This document shows positions 20,747 through 37,721 of a DNA stretch of 61,443 nucleotides, piece by piece (position 1 is the stretch's first letter; every line of letters begins with the position of its first letter). The stretch comes from Bacillus sp. B1-b2 (GTDB lineage Bacteria > Bacillota > Bacilli > Bacillales > Cytobacillaceae), in the NCBI RefSeq assembly GCF_009183415.1, contig NZ_WEHU01000025.1, positions 1-61,443 of the forward strand, given 5' to 3'. Under the pieces are notes generated by a model, which saw only the letters and a program-made list of their open reading frames with translations, had not been told where the DNA came from and made no database searches. The position numbers were made by a program, and so were the translations under genes.

Positions 20747-22264
20747 ATGAATAATAACTCAAGAATAGTACAACCAGTGGGTAAACTTATTCCATTTAAT
20801 CCTACAGGCGAATATTATTTTTCTAAAGGAATTAAAGCATATCATCAAAGAGATTACTATAAATCTCTAAAATATTTAAAAAGGGCACTCGCTTTAGAGC
20901 CAGGAGAGCCAATGATTGCTTGTCAACTTGCTATTGTCTATGCAGATATTGGAGAGTATCAAAAATCAAATGAATTGCTTCATCTGATCATAGAAGAATT
21001 AGATGAAAACATGGAAGAGTGTTATTATTTCTTAGCAAATAATTACGCTCATTTAGGCTTCTTTAAAGATGCCTATTATCATGCGAAATTATATTTGAGC
21101 CTAACGGAAGAAGATGGCGAATTTGTGGAAGAGACAGAAGATTTGATGGAAATCTTATCTTTAGAATCAGATGAGCTAGAAGAAGAGGATTATCATGAAG
21201 AGGATTTGATATCTAGACAAGATCAAGCAAGAACATTACTAGAATCAGGTAATTTTTCAGAAGCAGCAGATGCTTTAACTCGAGTAGTAAAGGATTACCC
21301 AGAATATTGGTCTGCTCATAATAATTTAGCTCTTGCTTATTTTTACTTAGGGGATACCAAAAAGGCAAATGATATACTAGACCAAGTATTACAAAAAAAC
21401 ATGGGGAATTTACATGCATTATGTAATAAGCTAGTATTTGCTTATTATGAAAATAATGTTACCTACCGAGATGAATTAGTGGGAATACTACGTAAGATTA
21501 ATCCTATATCCATTGATCATCAATTTAAATTAGGTACCACTTTTGCTTTAATAAAAGAATATGATCTTGCTTATCATTGGTTAGGGAAGATTTATAAGCA
21601 TGGATTTCAAGGCGATGGTTCTTTCTACTATTGGTTAGCATATTCTGCGTATTTCACTGGGAAAGAACAAACGGCAAAGAGAGCTTGGAAAATGGTTCTT
21701 CAGCATAATCCAGAAAAAGATGGGCAAGAGCCTTGGAGTGACCAAAAGAACCAGTTGGATGGATTTGAAAATCATCTATCTTCTATCCTAAAAAGGTTGG
21801 AGAGTGAGCATTTAGAAGAAAGATTATTTGCTGCTTTTCTAACCTATATTTCTAGTAAGAAGGAAGATATCCTTTCGTCTCTTAAGGAAAAAAACCTTAA
21901 ACCACAATCTGGTCTAGAAAAGGAATATTTAGCGTATGTTCTGAACGGAGAAGAAATAAGTAATCCATATCTAGTTGCTGCACATCATACTGCTATGAAT
22001 CTATATCATAATAATCAACCTATTGGAATCCAACAGGCGAGTATGTATTTAACTTTGTTCTCTGTTTTCACAGAGATGCAAGATAAAGGGATACTGATAA
22101 AAAACTATGATGCTAGTGCTGCAGCGATAGAATATCTTTGGTATCAATACAGACAGAAGAGAAAATCTCAACAGCAGCTTGCAAATCAATATGGTGTATC
22201 TACATCGACCATACAAAAATACGTGAAAATGATGAAGCCGTTCTTAACATCTGCACACTTGTAG
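20747..22264 (+). CDS. TPR-repeat protein with C-terminal HTH segment (YvcD-like)
   Basis: A 505-residue soluble protein. Several tetratricopeptide repeats are visible at about residues 25-130 and 165-290, for example AYHQRDYYKSLKYLKRALAL. An acidic linker lies near 140-160 and the end carries a helix-turn-helix-like QQQLANQYGVSTSTIQKYVK. TPR proteins are protein-interaction scaffolds; the partner is unknown. Its place between hisIE and trxB is conserved in Bacillus. I choose the ATG at 20747 behind GGAGGA rather than an ATG at 20705 without a ribosome site. Confidence 0.88.
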   Translation: MNNNSRIVQPVGKLIPFNPTGEYYFSKGIKAYHQRDYYKSLKYLKRALALEPGEPMIACQLAIVYADIGEYQKSNELLHLIIEELDENMEECYYFLANNYAHLGFFKDAYYHAKLYLSLTEEDGEFVEETEDLMEILSLESDELEEEDYHEEDLISRQDQARTLLESGNFSEAADALTRVVKDYPEYWSAHNNLALAYFYLGDTKKANDILDQVLQKNMGNLHALCNKLVFAYYENNVTYRDELVGILRKINPISIDHQFKLGTTFALIKEYDLAYHWLGKIYKHGFQGDGSFYYWLAYSAYFTGKEQTAKRAWKMVLQHNPEKDGQEPWSDQKNQLDGFENHLSSILKRLESEHLEERLFAAFLTYISSKKEDILSSLKEKNLKPQSGLEKEYLAYVLNGEEISNPYLVAAHHTAMNLYHNNQPIGIQQASMYLTLFSVFTEMQDKGILIKNYDASAAAIEYLWYQYRQKRKSQQQLANQYGVSTSTIQKYVKMMKPFLTSAHL

Positions 22265-22283
22265 TATTTTATACATTATCAAA

Positions 22284-22320
22284 TAAGCCATTGGTTGAAG
22301 AATCATCCGATGGTTTTGTT
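22284..22320 (+). terminator. Probable terminator after the TPR gene
   Basis: AAGCCATTGG pairs with TCCGATGGTTTT (with wobbles), followed by TTTTGTT. It separates the TPR gene from trxB. Confidence 0.6.
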
Positions 22321-22463
22321 ACATATATGATTTATTTGAGCATAATTTTGGACGAAATTATTGGTCTCTTATAGGATAGTAATAGAAGGTCATACTTATA
22401 ATACAGGAATAGGTAGTTTTTAATCAGTAACTAAAAGAATGGAATATTAGGGAGATGAAATAG

Positions 22464-23408
<945 letters not shown>

Positions 23409-23516
23409 TCGTTAAAGTGTCATTCGGTTTTAACTGGAATGTAACAGTAGTGAAACATATTTGGGGTATGATATAAGTAGAAATTGACCCCCTTTTAAGA
23501 TATATATTTTTATCTC

Positions 23517-23549
23517 ACATAGGCTGTTTATAGCCTATGTTTTTTTTTT
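23517..23549 (+). terminator. Strong terminator after trxB
   Basis: ACATAGGCT pairs perfectly with AGCCTATGT around a 6-nt loop and is followed by nine T. Confidence 0.93.
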
Positions 23550-23586
23550 GTTTGTGGTGAGAATTTTATTATCGCGAATACCCCTT

Positions 23587-24057
23587 TTATTTTCGAAAAA
23601 TATCATTATTCTTTATATGGGTAATAAACTCTACCCCTTTTTCTCCTGAATAAGGTAAGTTCCTGGAATGAAGTAGCCTAGATGCAACATCTTTAAAAGA
23701 AGTTAGAAGGAAAGAACGAAACTCCTGATTGGTGATAGATGGTTTTATAAGAAGGAAATAATCTTTAAAGGCTTTTATATGTGCGAGGAGATTATAGATA
23801 GAGCAAGTGGGGCAGTATTATTGATGTATCTGTATAATCATGGAAAAACAGCTGCAGTTTGGATATTGTACATTAGTAATGATATCCTCTTCTTTTATGC
23901 CTAAGTAAAAATCTTTTTCTTCTTTATAGCCATTTAAATAGATATTGGTTCCTTGCATTAGTGATGGATAACTGGCATGTGATACTCTTAAAGAAGCAAC
24001 TTCTAATTTTTGAAGTGTAATACTCTTTTTAACCTCATTTACATACACTAATAACAC
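23587..24057 (-). pseudogene. Hypothetical protein gene interrupted by one in-frame TAA
   Basis: A GTG-initiated frame of 79 codons runs from 24057 to a TAA at 23818-23820. The same frame then stays open for 76 more codons to a TAA at 23587-23589. The text across the stop is CSCFSMIIQIHQ, stop, YCPTCSIYNLLAHIKAF. Both halves are protein-like, and two cysteine pairs (CSC and CPTC) flank the stop, hinting at a metal site. The simplest reading is a 155-residue gene broken by a nonsense mutation. I do not recognise the family. The ribosome site AGAAGG is unusually close to the GTG; another in-frame GTG at 24048 may be the start. Confidence 0.5.
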
Positions 24058-24213
24058 ATCCCTTCTCTAAATAACTAATTCCACTTAACCTAATGAGACT
24101 CCTCTATAATTGGAAATGGCATTTTATTGTGGGGAATTCACAATAATAGTATAATAAAAGGAATGAATAAAGGATCAACCATACATAGAGTTCTAACATG
24201 GGGGTGAAAAGGT

Positions 24214-24672
24214 TTGCAACGTGTAACAAATTGTTTATTACTGAAAGATAATAAAGTATTACTTTTACAAAAACCAAGACGCGGATGGTGGGTAGCACCA
24301 GGAGGGAAAATGGAACCAGGTGAATCTGTCCGTGATTCTTGTATTAGAGAATATAGAGAAGAAACTGGGATTTATTTAAGAAATCCGAATATTAAAGGGA
24401 TATTTACCTTTATTATTAAAGACGGAGATAAAATTACTTCAGAGTGGATGATGTTTACCTTTTTTGCAACAAATGCTGACGGAATAAATGTAGATGAATC
24501 AGAAGAAGGTAAATTATGTTGGCATGATCTTCAGGATATTAGGAATTTACCGATGGCAGAAGGAGATTATCACATATTAGATTATATGATCCATGGAAAT
24601 GGCATTATATATGGAACCTTTACTTATACACCTGATTTTGAGTTAATTAGTTATCGATTAGATCCAAGCTAA
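24214..24672 (+). CDS. NUDIX hydrolase (YvcI-like)
   Basis: A 152-residue enzyme with a complete Nudix box, G-x5-E-x7-REYREETGI, at residues about 32-54, which coordinates the metals for pyrophosphate-bond cleavage in nucleoside-diphosphate derivatives. The substrate is unknown. It starts with TTG, 7 nt after GGGGGTG, and lies directly upstream of rapZ and yvcK, as yvcI does in B. subtilis. Confidence 0.92.
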   Translation: MQRVTNCLLLKDNKVLLLQKPRRGWWVAPGGKMEPGESVRDSCIREYREETGIYLRNPNIKGIFTFIIKDGDKITSEWMMFTFFATNADGINVDESEEGKLCWHDLQDIRNLPMAEGDYHILDYMIHGNGIIYGTFTYTPDFELISYRLDPS

Positions 24673-24687
24673 TAGGAGGAATAGAAA

Positions 24688-25581
24688 ATGAGTACAAGTA
24701 GTACGGTGGTAGAGCCGCAGGTAGTAATTATCACAGGAATGTCTGGAGCAGGAAAAACGGTTGTGATTCAAAGCTTTGAGGACTTAGGATTTTTTTGTGT
24801 CGATAACTTGCCGCCGACACTTTTACCAAAGTTTCTCGAACTCATGAAAGAGTCAGAGAATAAGATGAATAAAGTAGCTCTTGGGATGGATCTGCGAGGT
24901 AGAGAATTTTTTGATGATTTGGTTGCTGCACTAGATAGTCTAGCTCAATCTTGGGTGGTCCCTAAGATTCTATTTCTTGATGCAGATGATAATGCTTTAG
25001 TAAGAAGATATAAAGAGACAAGAAGAGCTCATCCTCTAGCACCTTCTGGTTTACCACTTGAAGGAATTAAGTTAGAAAGAGAACTTTTAGAAGAATTAAA
25101 AGGTAGAGCGCAAATTATGTATAATACCTCCCAAAGCTCGCCAAGAGAACTTAGAGAGAAAATCCTAAAGGAGTTCTCAGAAGACAAAAAAACTATTTTT
25201 AATGTAAATGTAATGAGTTTTGGATTTAAACACGGAATTCCAATTGATGCAGATTTAGTTTTTGATGTACGCTTTTTACCAAACCCTCATTACGTTGAGC
25301 ATATGAGACCAAAAACAGGACTGGACGTTGAGGTGTCTAGCTATGTATTGAAATGGACGGAGACAAGTCAATTCTTAGAAAAAGTCATAGACTTACTAGC
25401 ATTTATGCTACCTCAATATAAACGTGAAGGAAAATCACAGCTTGTTGTTGCAATAGGCTGTACTGGTGGTCAACATCGCTCGGTAGCTTTATCAGAGTAT
25501 ATTGGTCATCACTTTGAAAAGGATTATAGTGTCGTCATAACTCATCGTGATATGGAGAGGAGAAAGGAAAACAAAGCATGA
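24688..25581 (+). CDS. rapZ: RNase adapter / nucleotide-binding protein RapZ (YvcJ)
   Basis: A 297-residue P-loop protein with Walker A GMSGAGKT near residue 17 and the conserved C-terminal segment [18 protein letters not shown] near 255. In E. coli RapZ guides RNase E to GlmZ; in B. subtilis YvcJ binds and hydrolyses nucleotides and affects competence. The start follows AGGAGGAA. It overlaps yvcK by 4 bp in the conserved rapZ-yvcK-whiA block. Confidence 0.95.
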   Translation: MSTSSTVVEPQVVIITGMSGAGKTVVIQSFEDLGFFCVDNLPPTLLPKFLELMKESENKMNKVALGMDLRGREFFDDLVAALDSLAQSWVVPKILFLDADDNALVRRYKETRRAHPLAPSGLPLEGIKLERELLEELKGRAQIMYNTSQSSPRELREKILKEFSEDKKTIFNVNVMSFGFKHGIPIDADLVFDVRFLPNPHYVEHMRPKTGLDVEVSSYVLKWTETSQFLEKVIDLLAFMLPQYKREGKSQLVVAIGCTGGQHRSVALSEYIGHHFEKDYSVVITHRDMERRKENKA

Positions 25582-26555
25582 GTGAAGATATACAGCAAAA
25601 GATTGTCATCATTGGTGGGGGAACAGGACTTTCTGTACTGTTAAGAGGGTTAAAGAAATATCCTGTTGATATAACGGCTATAGTTACCGTTGCAGATGAT
25701 GGAGGAAGTTCTGGTAGATTAAGAAATGCCCTCGATATTCCTGCACCAGGTGATATTCGTAATGTGTTAGCGGCATTATCGGATGTAGAACCACTTGTGG
25801 AGGAAATGTTTCAGCATCGCTTCTCCAATAGTAAGGATTTAGATGGTCATTCATTAGGAAATTTAATTCTAGCAGCAATGACTTCAATTACAGGAAGTTT
25901 TCCGTATGCCATTCAAGAAATGAGTAAAGTACTGAATGTAAGAGGAAAGGTTTTACCTGCAACAAGTCATAATGTTATATTGAATGCATTAATGGAGGAT
26001 GGATCAATCGTTGTTGGAGAATCAAGTATTCCTGAAGCAGGGAAAAGGATAAAAGAGGTTTTTCTCACACCAAGAGATGCAACTCCTCTGCCAGAGACTA
26101 TTCATGCAATCGAACAAGCGGATTTGATTGTAATTGGACCGGGAAGTTTATATACAAGTATTTTACCTAATTTAGTGGTTCCTCCAATAAGGGAGGCAGT
26201 TCGCCAAGCAAAAGCTAGAAAAATTTATGTGTGTAATATAATGACACAAGCTGGTGAAACTTCTAATTACACAGCTAGTGACCATGTAAAGGCACTATAC
26301 CATCACATGAATAATGATCCGTTTATTGATACCATCTTAGTGAATAAAAAGAACATACCAGCAAATGTTCAAGAAAGATATGATGAAGAAAAGGCAAAAC
26401 CAGTATACTTTGATTTTGAGAAGCTTCAATCATTAGGACTTGATGTAATAGCTGGAGATATTCTTCAACTAGATGAAGGGGCTATTCGCCACAATACATT
26501 AGAAGTTGCAAAAATTCTCTATTCCATTCTAGACTCTTCTTTTAAGGTTAAATAG
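25578..26555 (+). CDS. yvcK: Gluconeogenesis factor YvcK
   Basis: A 325-residue UDP-sugar-binding protein of the CofD-like fold. The N-terminal [14 protein letters not shown] and [12 protein letters not shown] near residues 12-50 are the nucleotide-binding signatures. YvcK is required for cell-wall homeostasis and growth on gluconeogenic carbon sources in B. subtilis. It is translationally coupled to rapZ by an ATGA overlap. Confidence 0.95.
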   Translation: MSEDIQQKIVIIGGGTGLSVLLRGLKKYPVDITAIVTVADDGGSSGRLRNALDIPAPGDIRNVLAALSDVEPLVEEMFQHRFSNSKDLDGHSLGNLILAAMTSITGSFPYAIQEMSKVLNVRGKVLPATSHNVILNALMEDGSIVVGESSIPEAGKRIKEVFLTPRDATPLPETIHAIEQADLIVIGPGSLYTSILPNLVVPPIREAVRQAKARKIYVCNIMTQAGETSNYTASDHVKALYHHMNNDPFIDTILVNKKNIPANVQERYDEEKAKPVYFDFEKLQSLGLDVIAGDILQLDEGAIRHNTLEVAKILYSILDSSFKVK

Positions 26556-26565
26556 ATGGGTCCTT

Positions 26566-26594
26566 AGATTCTCTTGGAAAAGAGAATTTTTTCT
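26566..26594 (+). terminator. Terminator-like hairpin between yvcK and whiA
   Basis: ATTCTCTT-GGAA-AAGAGAAT is followed by TTTTTTCT. It lies within a conserved operon, so it may be a partial attenuator. Confidence 0.65.
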
Positions 26595-26635
26595 CTGTTT
26601 AAAGTACAAACAATTTGTAAAGGGGGTGAGGGGTA

Positions 26636-27580
26636 ATGTCGTTTGCTTCGGAGACAAAAAAAGAACTAACCAATATTGAAGTAAAGAATTGCTGTGGAAA
26701 AGCAGAACTATCTGCACTAATTCAAATGAATGGTACGCTTTCTTTTTCTAATCAAAAATTAGTTGTGAATATTCAAACAGAAAATGCAGCTATTGCTAGA
26801 AGAATTTATACTTTAATCAAAAGGTATTTTGATATATCAGTGGAATTACTAGTACGTAAAAAAATGCGCTTGAAAAAAAATAATGTATATATTGTTCGTA
26901 TATCTAATTATGGAAAAGAAGTGCTTCAGGAACTTAGTATTCTTACAGAGGGATTTGTGTTTACTCATGAAATTTCCCCTGAATTAGTAAAGAAGAAGTG
27001 CTGTAAAAGATCGTATTTAAGAGGTGCTTTTTTAGCTGGAGGTTCTGTTAATAATCCAGAGACCTCTTCTTATCATTTGGAAATATCCTCTTTATATAAA
27101 GAGCATATACATGCACTAAGCGAGCTAATGAATACCTTTGGTTTAAATAGTAAAATTTTAGAACGTAAAAAAGGGTTTATCACGTACTTAAAAGAAGCAG
27201 AAAAAATTACAGAGTTTTTAAATATCATCGGAGCTCATTCAGCACTATTGCGCTTTGAAGATATAAGGATTGTAAGAGATATGCGAAATTCTGTTAATAG
27301 ACTCGTAAATTGTGAAACCGCCAACTTAAATAAAACGATTGGCGCAGCACTGAGACAAGTGGAGAATATTCGCTTTATTGATAGGACGGTAGGGTTAGAA
27401 ATATTACCAGACAAACTGAGAGAAATTGCAGAGCTTAGAGTAGCATATCAAGATGTTACTTTAAAAGAGTTAGGGGAAATGGTTTCCTCAGGAAATATAA
27501 GTAAATCTGGAATTAATCATCGATTAAGAAAAATAGATGAAATTGCAGAATCTCTTCGCCATGGCGAAGAGGCAAGATAA
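26636..27580 (+). CDS. whiA: DNA-binding protein WhiA
   Basis: WhiA combines a degenerate LAGLIDADG homing-endonuclease-like N-terminal domain with a C-terminal helix-turn-helix. In Bacillus it influences cell division and chromosome segregation; in Streptomyces it controls sporulation. The 314-residue protein has the [17 protein letters not shown] segment near 122 and the C-terminal [24 protein letters not shown] split around 275-300. The start follows GTGAGGGG. Third gene of the rapZ block. This ancient LAGLIDADG relative is unrelated to the intron-linked fragment at 41.5 kb. Confidence 0.95.
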   Translation: MSFASETKKELTNIEVKNCCGKAELSALIQMNGTLSFSNQKLVVNIQTENAAIARRIYTLIKRYFDISVELLVRKKMRLKKNNVYIVRISNYGKEVLQELSILTEGFVFTHEISPELVKKKCCKRSYLRGAFLAGGSVNNPETSSYHLEISSLYKEHIHALSELMNTFGLNSKILERKKGFITYLKEAEKITEFLNIIGAHSALLRFEDIRIVRDMRNSVNRLVNCETANLNKTIGAALRQVENIRFIDRTVGLEILPDKLREIAELRVAYQDVTLKELGEMVSSGNISKSGINHRLRKIDEIAESLRHGEEAR

Positions 27581-27616
27581 AGAAGATGGGTCGAATATTG
27601 ATCCATCTTCTTTTGT
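27579..27616 (+). terminator. Terminator after whiA
   Basis: AAGAAGATGG pairs with CCATCTTCTT around a 13-nt loop, followed by TTTTG. It separates whiA from crh, so crh may rely on readthrough or its own promoter. Confidence 0.75.
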
Positions 27617-27726
27617 TATCAGAAATTTTTTGGAATTCGAAAATTAATCCTTGTTGCTTACAGCCAAATGAACATTTTCCTTGTATAATAGAAGAATGAC
27701 TACTTTGGTGAAGGGATGGATGACTG

Positions 27727-27978
27727 ATGGTCGAAAAAGAGGTTACAGTAACACTAAAATCAGGATTGCAAGCTAGACCTGCGGCTCTCTTTGTACAAGA
27801 AGCTAGTAATTTTTCAGCAGAAGTATTTATTGAGAAAGATGGAAGAACTGTAAACGCGAAAAGTATTATGGGGATTATGGGATTAGCCATAAATTCAGGG
27901 AGCACGATTAAATTGCTTGTTGAAGGCAGTGATGAAGTGGAAGCGCTTGAATTATTGAGTGGTCTATTAGAATCATGA
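27727..27978 (+). CDS. crh: Catabolite repression HPr-like protein Crh
   Basis: An 83-residue HPr paralogue. Residue 15 is glutamine where HPr has the PTS histidine (SGLQARPAA), and Ser46 is kept (NAKSIMGI). Crh therefore cannot transfer PTS phosphate but can be phosphorylated by HprK and act as a CcpA corepressor. The kinase hprK is encoded at 10.5 kb. Its position after whiA is the Bacillus arrangement. Confidence 0.95.
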   Translation: MVEKEVTVTLKSGLQARPAALFVQEASNFSAEVFIEKDGRTVNAKSIMGIMGLAINSGSTIKLLVEGSDEVEALELLSGLLES

Positions 27979-28010
27979 TTTATTATCGTTCAATATCTTT
28001 TACGTAAAAA

Positions 28011-28040
28011 AGCACCTGGCGCTATTATTAGCCAGGTGCT
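28011..28040 (-). terminator. Shared hairpin between crh and clpP
   Basis: AGCACCTGGC pairs perfectly with GCCAGGTGCT. On the minus strand it is followed by TTTTTTACG, a good terminator for clpP. On the plus strand the tail TCTTGTGG is weak, so termination of crh here would be less efficient. Confidence 0.85.
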
Positions 28041-28049
28041 TCTTGTGGA

Positions 28050-28652
28050 TTATTTATTCTTAGGATCTACAGAATTACGACTGATAACATGATCTACTAA
28101 ACCATATTCTTTCGCTCTGTCTGCAGTCATAAAGTTATCGCGTTCTGTATCTCTTGCAATTACTTCGATTGGTTGACCAGTACGCTCAGATAGAATACCG
28201 TTTAACTTTTCGCGTAAGAAGAGAATTCTTTTTGCAGCAATTTCAATTTCTGTTGCTTGACCTTGAGCACCACCTAATGGTTGGTGAATCATTACTTCAC
28301 TGTTCGGAAGTGCATAACGTTTACCCTTTGTACCAGCAGCTAATAAGAAAGCACCCATTGATGCTGCCATACCGATACAAATTGTTTGTACATTTGGTTT
28401 AATGTATTGCATTGTATCATAAATCGCCATACCAGCTGTAATGCTTCCGCCAGGGCTGTTGATATAAATAGATACATCTTTTTCTGGGTTCTCTGTTTCT
28501 AGGAATAAAAGCTGCGATACGATAGAATTTGCTACATTATCGTCGATTGCACTTCCTAACATAATAATACGATCTTTTAATAGACGAGAATAAATATCGT
28601 AAGCACGCTCTCCTCTATTTGTTTGTTCAATAACTGTAGGAATTAAATTCAT
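28050..28652 (-). CDS. clpP: ATP-dependent Clp protease proteolytic subunit
   Basis: ClpP forms the tetradecameric serine protease chamber fed by ClpX, ClpC or ClpE. The catalytic triad is in place: S98 in AASMGAF, H123 in MIHQPLGG and D172 in TERDNF. The length of 200 residues is standard. An AAAAGGAGG ribosome site precedes the ATG. A CtsR operator lies about 100 bp upstream. ClpXP also degrades tmRNA-tagged proteins, so it links functionally with the smpB-ssrA locus. Confidence 0.97.
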   Translation of the reverse strand: MNLIPTVIEQTNRGERAYDIYSRLLKDRIIMLGSAIDDNVANSIVSQLLFLETENPEKDVSIYINSPGGSITAGMAIYDTMQYIKPNVQTICIGMAASMGAFLLAAGTKGKRYALPNSEVMIHQPLGGAQGQATEIEIAAKRILFLREKLNGILSERTGQPIEVIARDTERDNFMTADRAKEYGLVDHVISRNSVDPKNK

Positions 28653-28749
28653 GTAAAATCCTCCTTTTAAGTTCCTTATAAAAATTAAGTATTTTCCTGC
28701 TTCAGTATAAATACTCTATACTGTATGTAATCCTAATGATACACGGAAA

Positions 28750-28766
28750 AGTCAATTAAGGTCAAA
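28750..28766 (+). promoter_or_regulatory. CtsR operator upstream of clpP
   Basis: AGTCAATTAAGGTCAAA is the direct heptad repeat recognised by CtsR (RGTCAAA-N3-RGTCAAA), with one change in the first half. On the minus strand it overlaps TTGACC, which with TATCAT at 18 bp forms a plausible promoter for clpP. Heat or protein stress would relieve CtsR repression. Confidence 0.85.
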
Positions 28767-28948
28767 CATTAACACTTGAAAATAAGAAATATCATTCGAC
28801 AATCTTATGTAGATAAGATAATGCTTGATTCACATACTTCCATCTTATGTTTTCCTTCTTCCATGATTCCCATTTCTTTTCTTTTTAAACCTTTAGTTGC
28901 AATAGAGTAGAACATAGAATATAATATGTAGGCATAACTTTATGTTTT

Positions 28949-29020
28949 GTCCTTGTGGTGTAACGGATAGCACGTAAGATTCCGGTTCTTAAAATGGGGG
29001 TTCGATTCCCTCCAAGGGCG
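28949..29020 (+). tRNA. tRNA-Arg (anticodon CCG)
   Basis: A full cloverleaf is seen: acceptor GTCCTTG paired with CAAGGGC (one T.G), a D-arm with GTGTAACGGATAGCAC, anticodon stem TAAGA/TCTTA with loop TTCCGGT, and T-arm GGGGGTTCGATTCCCTC. The anticodon CCG reads CGG codons. CCA is not encoded after the discriminator G and must be added by tRNA nucleotidyltransferase. Confidence 0.95.
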
Positions 29021-29025
29021 TTAAA

Positions 29026-29067
29026 AGATGCTAGCAATTCCCAATAGGATGCTAGCATCTTTTTTTA
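29026..29067 (+). terminator. Terminator after tRNA-Arg
   Basis: AGATGCTAGC pairs perfectly with GCTAGCATCT and is followed by TTTTTTT. Confidence 0.93.
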
Positions 29068-29176
29068 TAGAATATAAAAATGATCAAATTTACACAGTCA
29101 ATACAGTGACAATTATGTAAATAGCTTATGATAGCCACTAATTCGTCAAATTCCACAAAAAATAGACGTTTATTAG

Positions 29177-29205
29177 TTGAATTCATCGTTTACTGGTGTT
29201 AGAAT
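29177..29205 (+). promoter_or_regulatory. Predicted sigma-A promoter of the cggR-gapA operon
   Basis: TTGAAT and TAGAAT are separated by 17 bp. The CggR operator begins 36 bp after the -10, matching the roadblock arrangement in B. subtilis. Confidence 0.65.
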
Positions 29206-29240
29206 GAGTCTGTAGCAAGAAGTTCTTTTTTTGATTCACC

Positions 29241-29266
29241 CGGGACGTAAAATGTCTATGTGGGAC
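29241..29266 (+). promoter_or_regulatory. CggR operator
   Basis: CGGGAC, six bases, TGTC, four bases, TGGGAC. This fits the known CggR target CGGGAC-N6-TGTC-N4-CGGGAC with one change in the last half. CggR bound here blocks transcription; fructose-1,6-bisphosphate relieves it. The site precedes cggR, so control is autoregulatory. Confidence 0.9.
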
Positions 29267-29303
29267 TTATATTGACCACTGTAAGTGAAGGAGCTTTCAT
29301 CAC

Positions 29304-31386
<2,083 letters not shown>

Positions 31387-31423
31387 TTGTAGATATTTGT
31401 TAAAGCAAAACCCTTAATCAAAC

Positions 31424-31447
31424 AGCGGAAACATCTATGTTTCCGCT
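31424..31447 (+). terminator. Hairpin between gapA and pgk
   Basis: AGCGGAAACAT pairs with ATGTTTCCGCT and is followed by ATTTT. The short T-run suggests partial termination or an RNA-stability stem that lets gapA mRNA exceed that of the downstream genes. Confidence 0.6.
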
Positions 31448-31480
31448 ATTTTAAAAATGAAACAGTGGAGGGTATCGAAC

Positions 31481-34990
<3,510 letters not shown>

Positions 34991-35000
34991 TTTAACTTAA

Positions 35001-36311
<1,311 letters not shown>

Positions 36312-36338
36312 TTAACTTTCTATAAGTGATAGACTGTA

Positions 36339-36378
36339 GCAAAGCCTCCTATTATTTTGATAGGAGGTTTTGTTTTTT
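36339..36378 (+). terminator. Terminator after eno
   Basis: AAAGCCTCCTAT pairs with ATAGGAGGTTTTG and is followed by TTTTTTCC. Confidence 0.92.
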
Positions 36379-36446
36379 CCAAGGATATAGCTAGAGTATA
36401 TCTTGTAAATTCTGGTGAGCTTTTTGTCAAAAAAATAGACATACTA

Positions 36447-36475
36447 TTGTGACATAGCTTAAAATATGATACATT
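36447..36475 (+). promoter_or_regulatory. Predicted promoter of secG
   Basis: TTGTGA and TACATT are separated by 17 bp, about 35 bp before the secG start. Confidence 0.5.
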
Positions 36476-36511
36476 TAGGATAAGTAGGTTCGTTTTAATG
36501 GAGGTGTTTAG

Positions 36512-36748
36512 ATGTTACACACAGTATTGATTACGTTACTAATTATCGTTGCAATTGCATTAATCGTTGTTGTACTTCTTCAAAATGGTAAGAGTGCTGG
36601 TTTATCAGGTGCTATCTCCGGTGGGGCAGAACAGTTATTTGGTAAACAAAAAGCAAGAGGCTTAGAATTAATCCTTCACAATGCAACAATTGTGTTAGCG
36701 ATATTATTTTTCGTTTTAACCGTTGCGGTTAGTTATTTCGACATTTAA
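36512..36748 (+). CDS. secG: Preprotein translocase subunit SecG
   Basis: A 78-residue protein with two membrane helices at about 3-22 and 52-75, linked by the conserved [20 protein letters not shown] loop. SecG is the accessory subunit of the SecYEG channel. The start follows GGAGGTG. It ends before a perfect palindromic terminator, yet est, rnr, smpB and ssrA follow in the usual Bacillus order. Confidence 0.95.
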   Translation: MLHTVLITLLIIVAIALIVVVLLQNGKSAGLSGAISGGAEQLFGKQKARGLELILHNATIVLAILFFVLTVAVSYFDI

Positions 36749-36766
36749 TATTATTTGGTATAGATG

Positions 36767-36799
36767 AAAAAACCTGACCAATATTGGTCAGGTTTTTTT
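36767..36799 (+). terminator. Terminator after secG
   Basis: AAAAAACCTGACCA-ATA-TTGGTCAGGTTTTTTT is a nearly perfect palindrome and can act in both directions. Confidence 0.92.
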
Positions 36800-36961
36800 G
36801 TGAAAGTTAGATTTTTATTTCTTAGTTGGCATATTTAATACTTTTCATTGGATTCTATCCATTCCTTTTTACTACAATAGAGAGAGTTCTAATTTCTTTC
36901 ATACATAAGAAATGTTTTATTAAATATGGGAAAAACTAATAAAAAAAGGAGAGGAACCAGA

Positions 36962-37705
36962 GTGAAATTAGTGGAACAAAAACCTTTAATATTTGAAGGA
37001 GATAATAAAAGAGCCGTTCTTTTATTACACGGATTTACAGGGAATACTTCAGATGTTAGATTATTAGGTCGTTATTTAAATACAAAAGGATATACTTGCT
37101 ATATACCATTGTATAAAGGTCATGGTGTGCCACCAGAACAATTAGTGGAATCAGGACCAAAAGATTGGTGGAAGGATGTACAAGAAGGTTATCAACAATT
37201 AAAAGATATGGGTTATGAGGAAATAGCAGTAGGTGGACTTTCTTTAGGTGGGGTATTTTCGTTAAAATTAGGTTACACTGTACCTGTAAAGGGTATCGTG
37301 ACTATGTGTGCACCAACGAGTATTAAAAGTGAAGAAGTAATGTATGATGGTGTTTTAGAGTATGCACGTCAATATAAACAGCGTGAAAAAAAATCAGAAG
37401 AGGTTATTGAAGAGGAAATTTCTCAATTTAAACCTATGAGTACACTTAAAGAATTACAGCAACTTATTAAAGATGTTCGCAATTCTATTGATCTTATTTA
37501 TTCTCCTGTTTTTGTTATACAAGCAAGGAATGACCACATGATTGATATAAATAGTGCTAATATTATATATAATGAAGTAGAATCACTTGAAAAAGATATA
37601 AAATGGTATGAAAAATCTGGACATGTTATTACGCATGATCAAGAAAAAGAACAAGTATTTGAAGATTTTTATCAATTTTTAGAGAAGCTAGATTGGAATC
37701 ATTAG
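36962..37705 (+). CDS. est: Carboxylesterase Est
   Basis: A 247-residue alpha/beta-hydrolase of the Geobacillus Est30 type, which hydrolyses short and medium acyl esters. It has [14 protein letters not shown] near 21 (oxyanion hole), the nucleophile serine in GGLSLGG near 92, and the histidine in SGHVITHD near 223. I choose the GTG at 36962 behind AGGAGAGG; a frame start at 36926 adds a basic unconserved lead. It lies 16 bp before rnr. Confidence 0.93.
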   Translation: MKLVEQKPLIFEGDNKRAVLLLHGFTGNTSDVRLLGRYLNTKGYTCYIPLYKGHGVPPEQLVESGPKDWWKDVQEGYQQLKDMGYEEIAVGGLSLGGVFSLKLGYTVPVKGIVTMCAPTSIKSEEVMYDGVLEYARQYKQREKKSEEVIEEEISQFKPMSTLKELQQLIKDVRNSIDLIYSPVFVIQARNDHMIDINSANIIYNEVESLEKDIKWYEKSGHVITHDQEKEQVFEDFYQFLEKLDWNH

Positions 37706-37721
37706 AAGGAGGGAATTTTGT

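Noticed and set aside
23818-23820. Programmed recoding of the in-frame TAA
   Set aside because: No known readthrough context or structure is visible, and a similar TAA occurs in an unrelated gene at 43886; mutation or error is simpler.
26636-27580. WhiA as an active homing endonuclease related to the intron
   Set aside because: WhiA is a conserved chromosomal gene whose LAGLIDADG-like domain is degenerate; it is not linked to ssrA.
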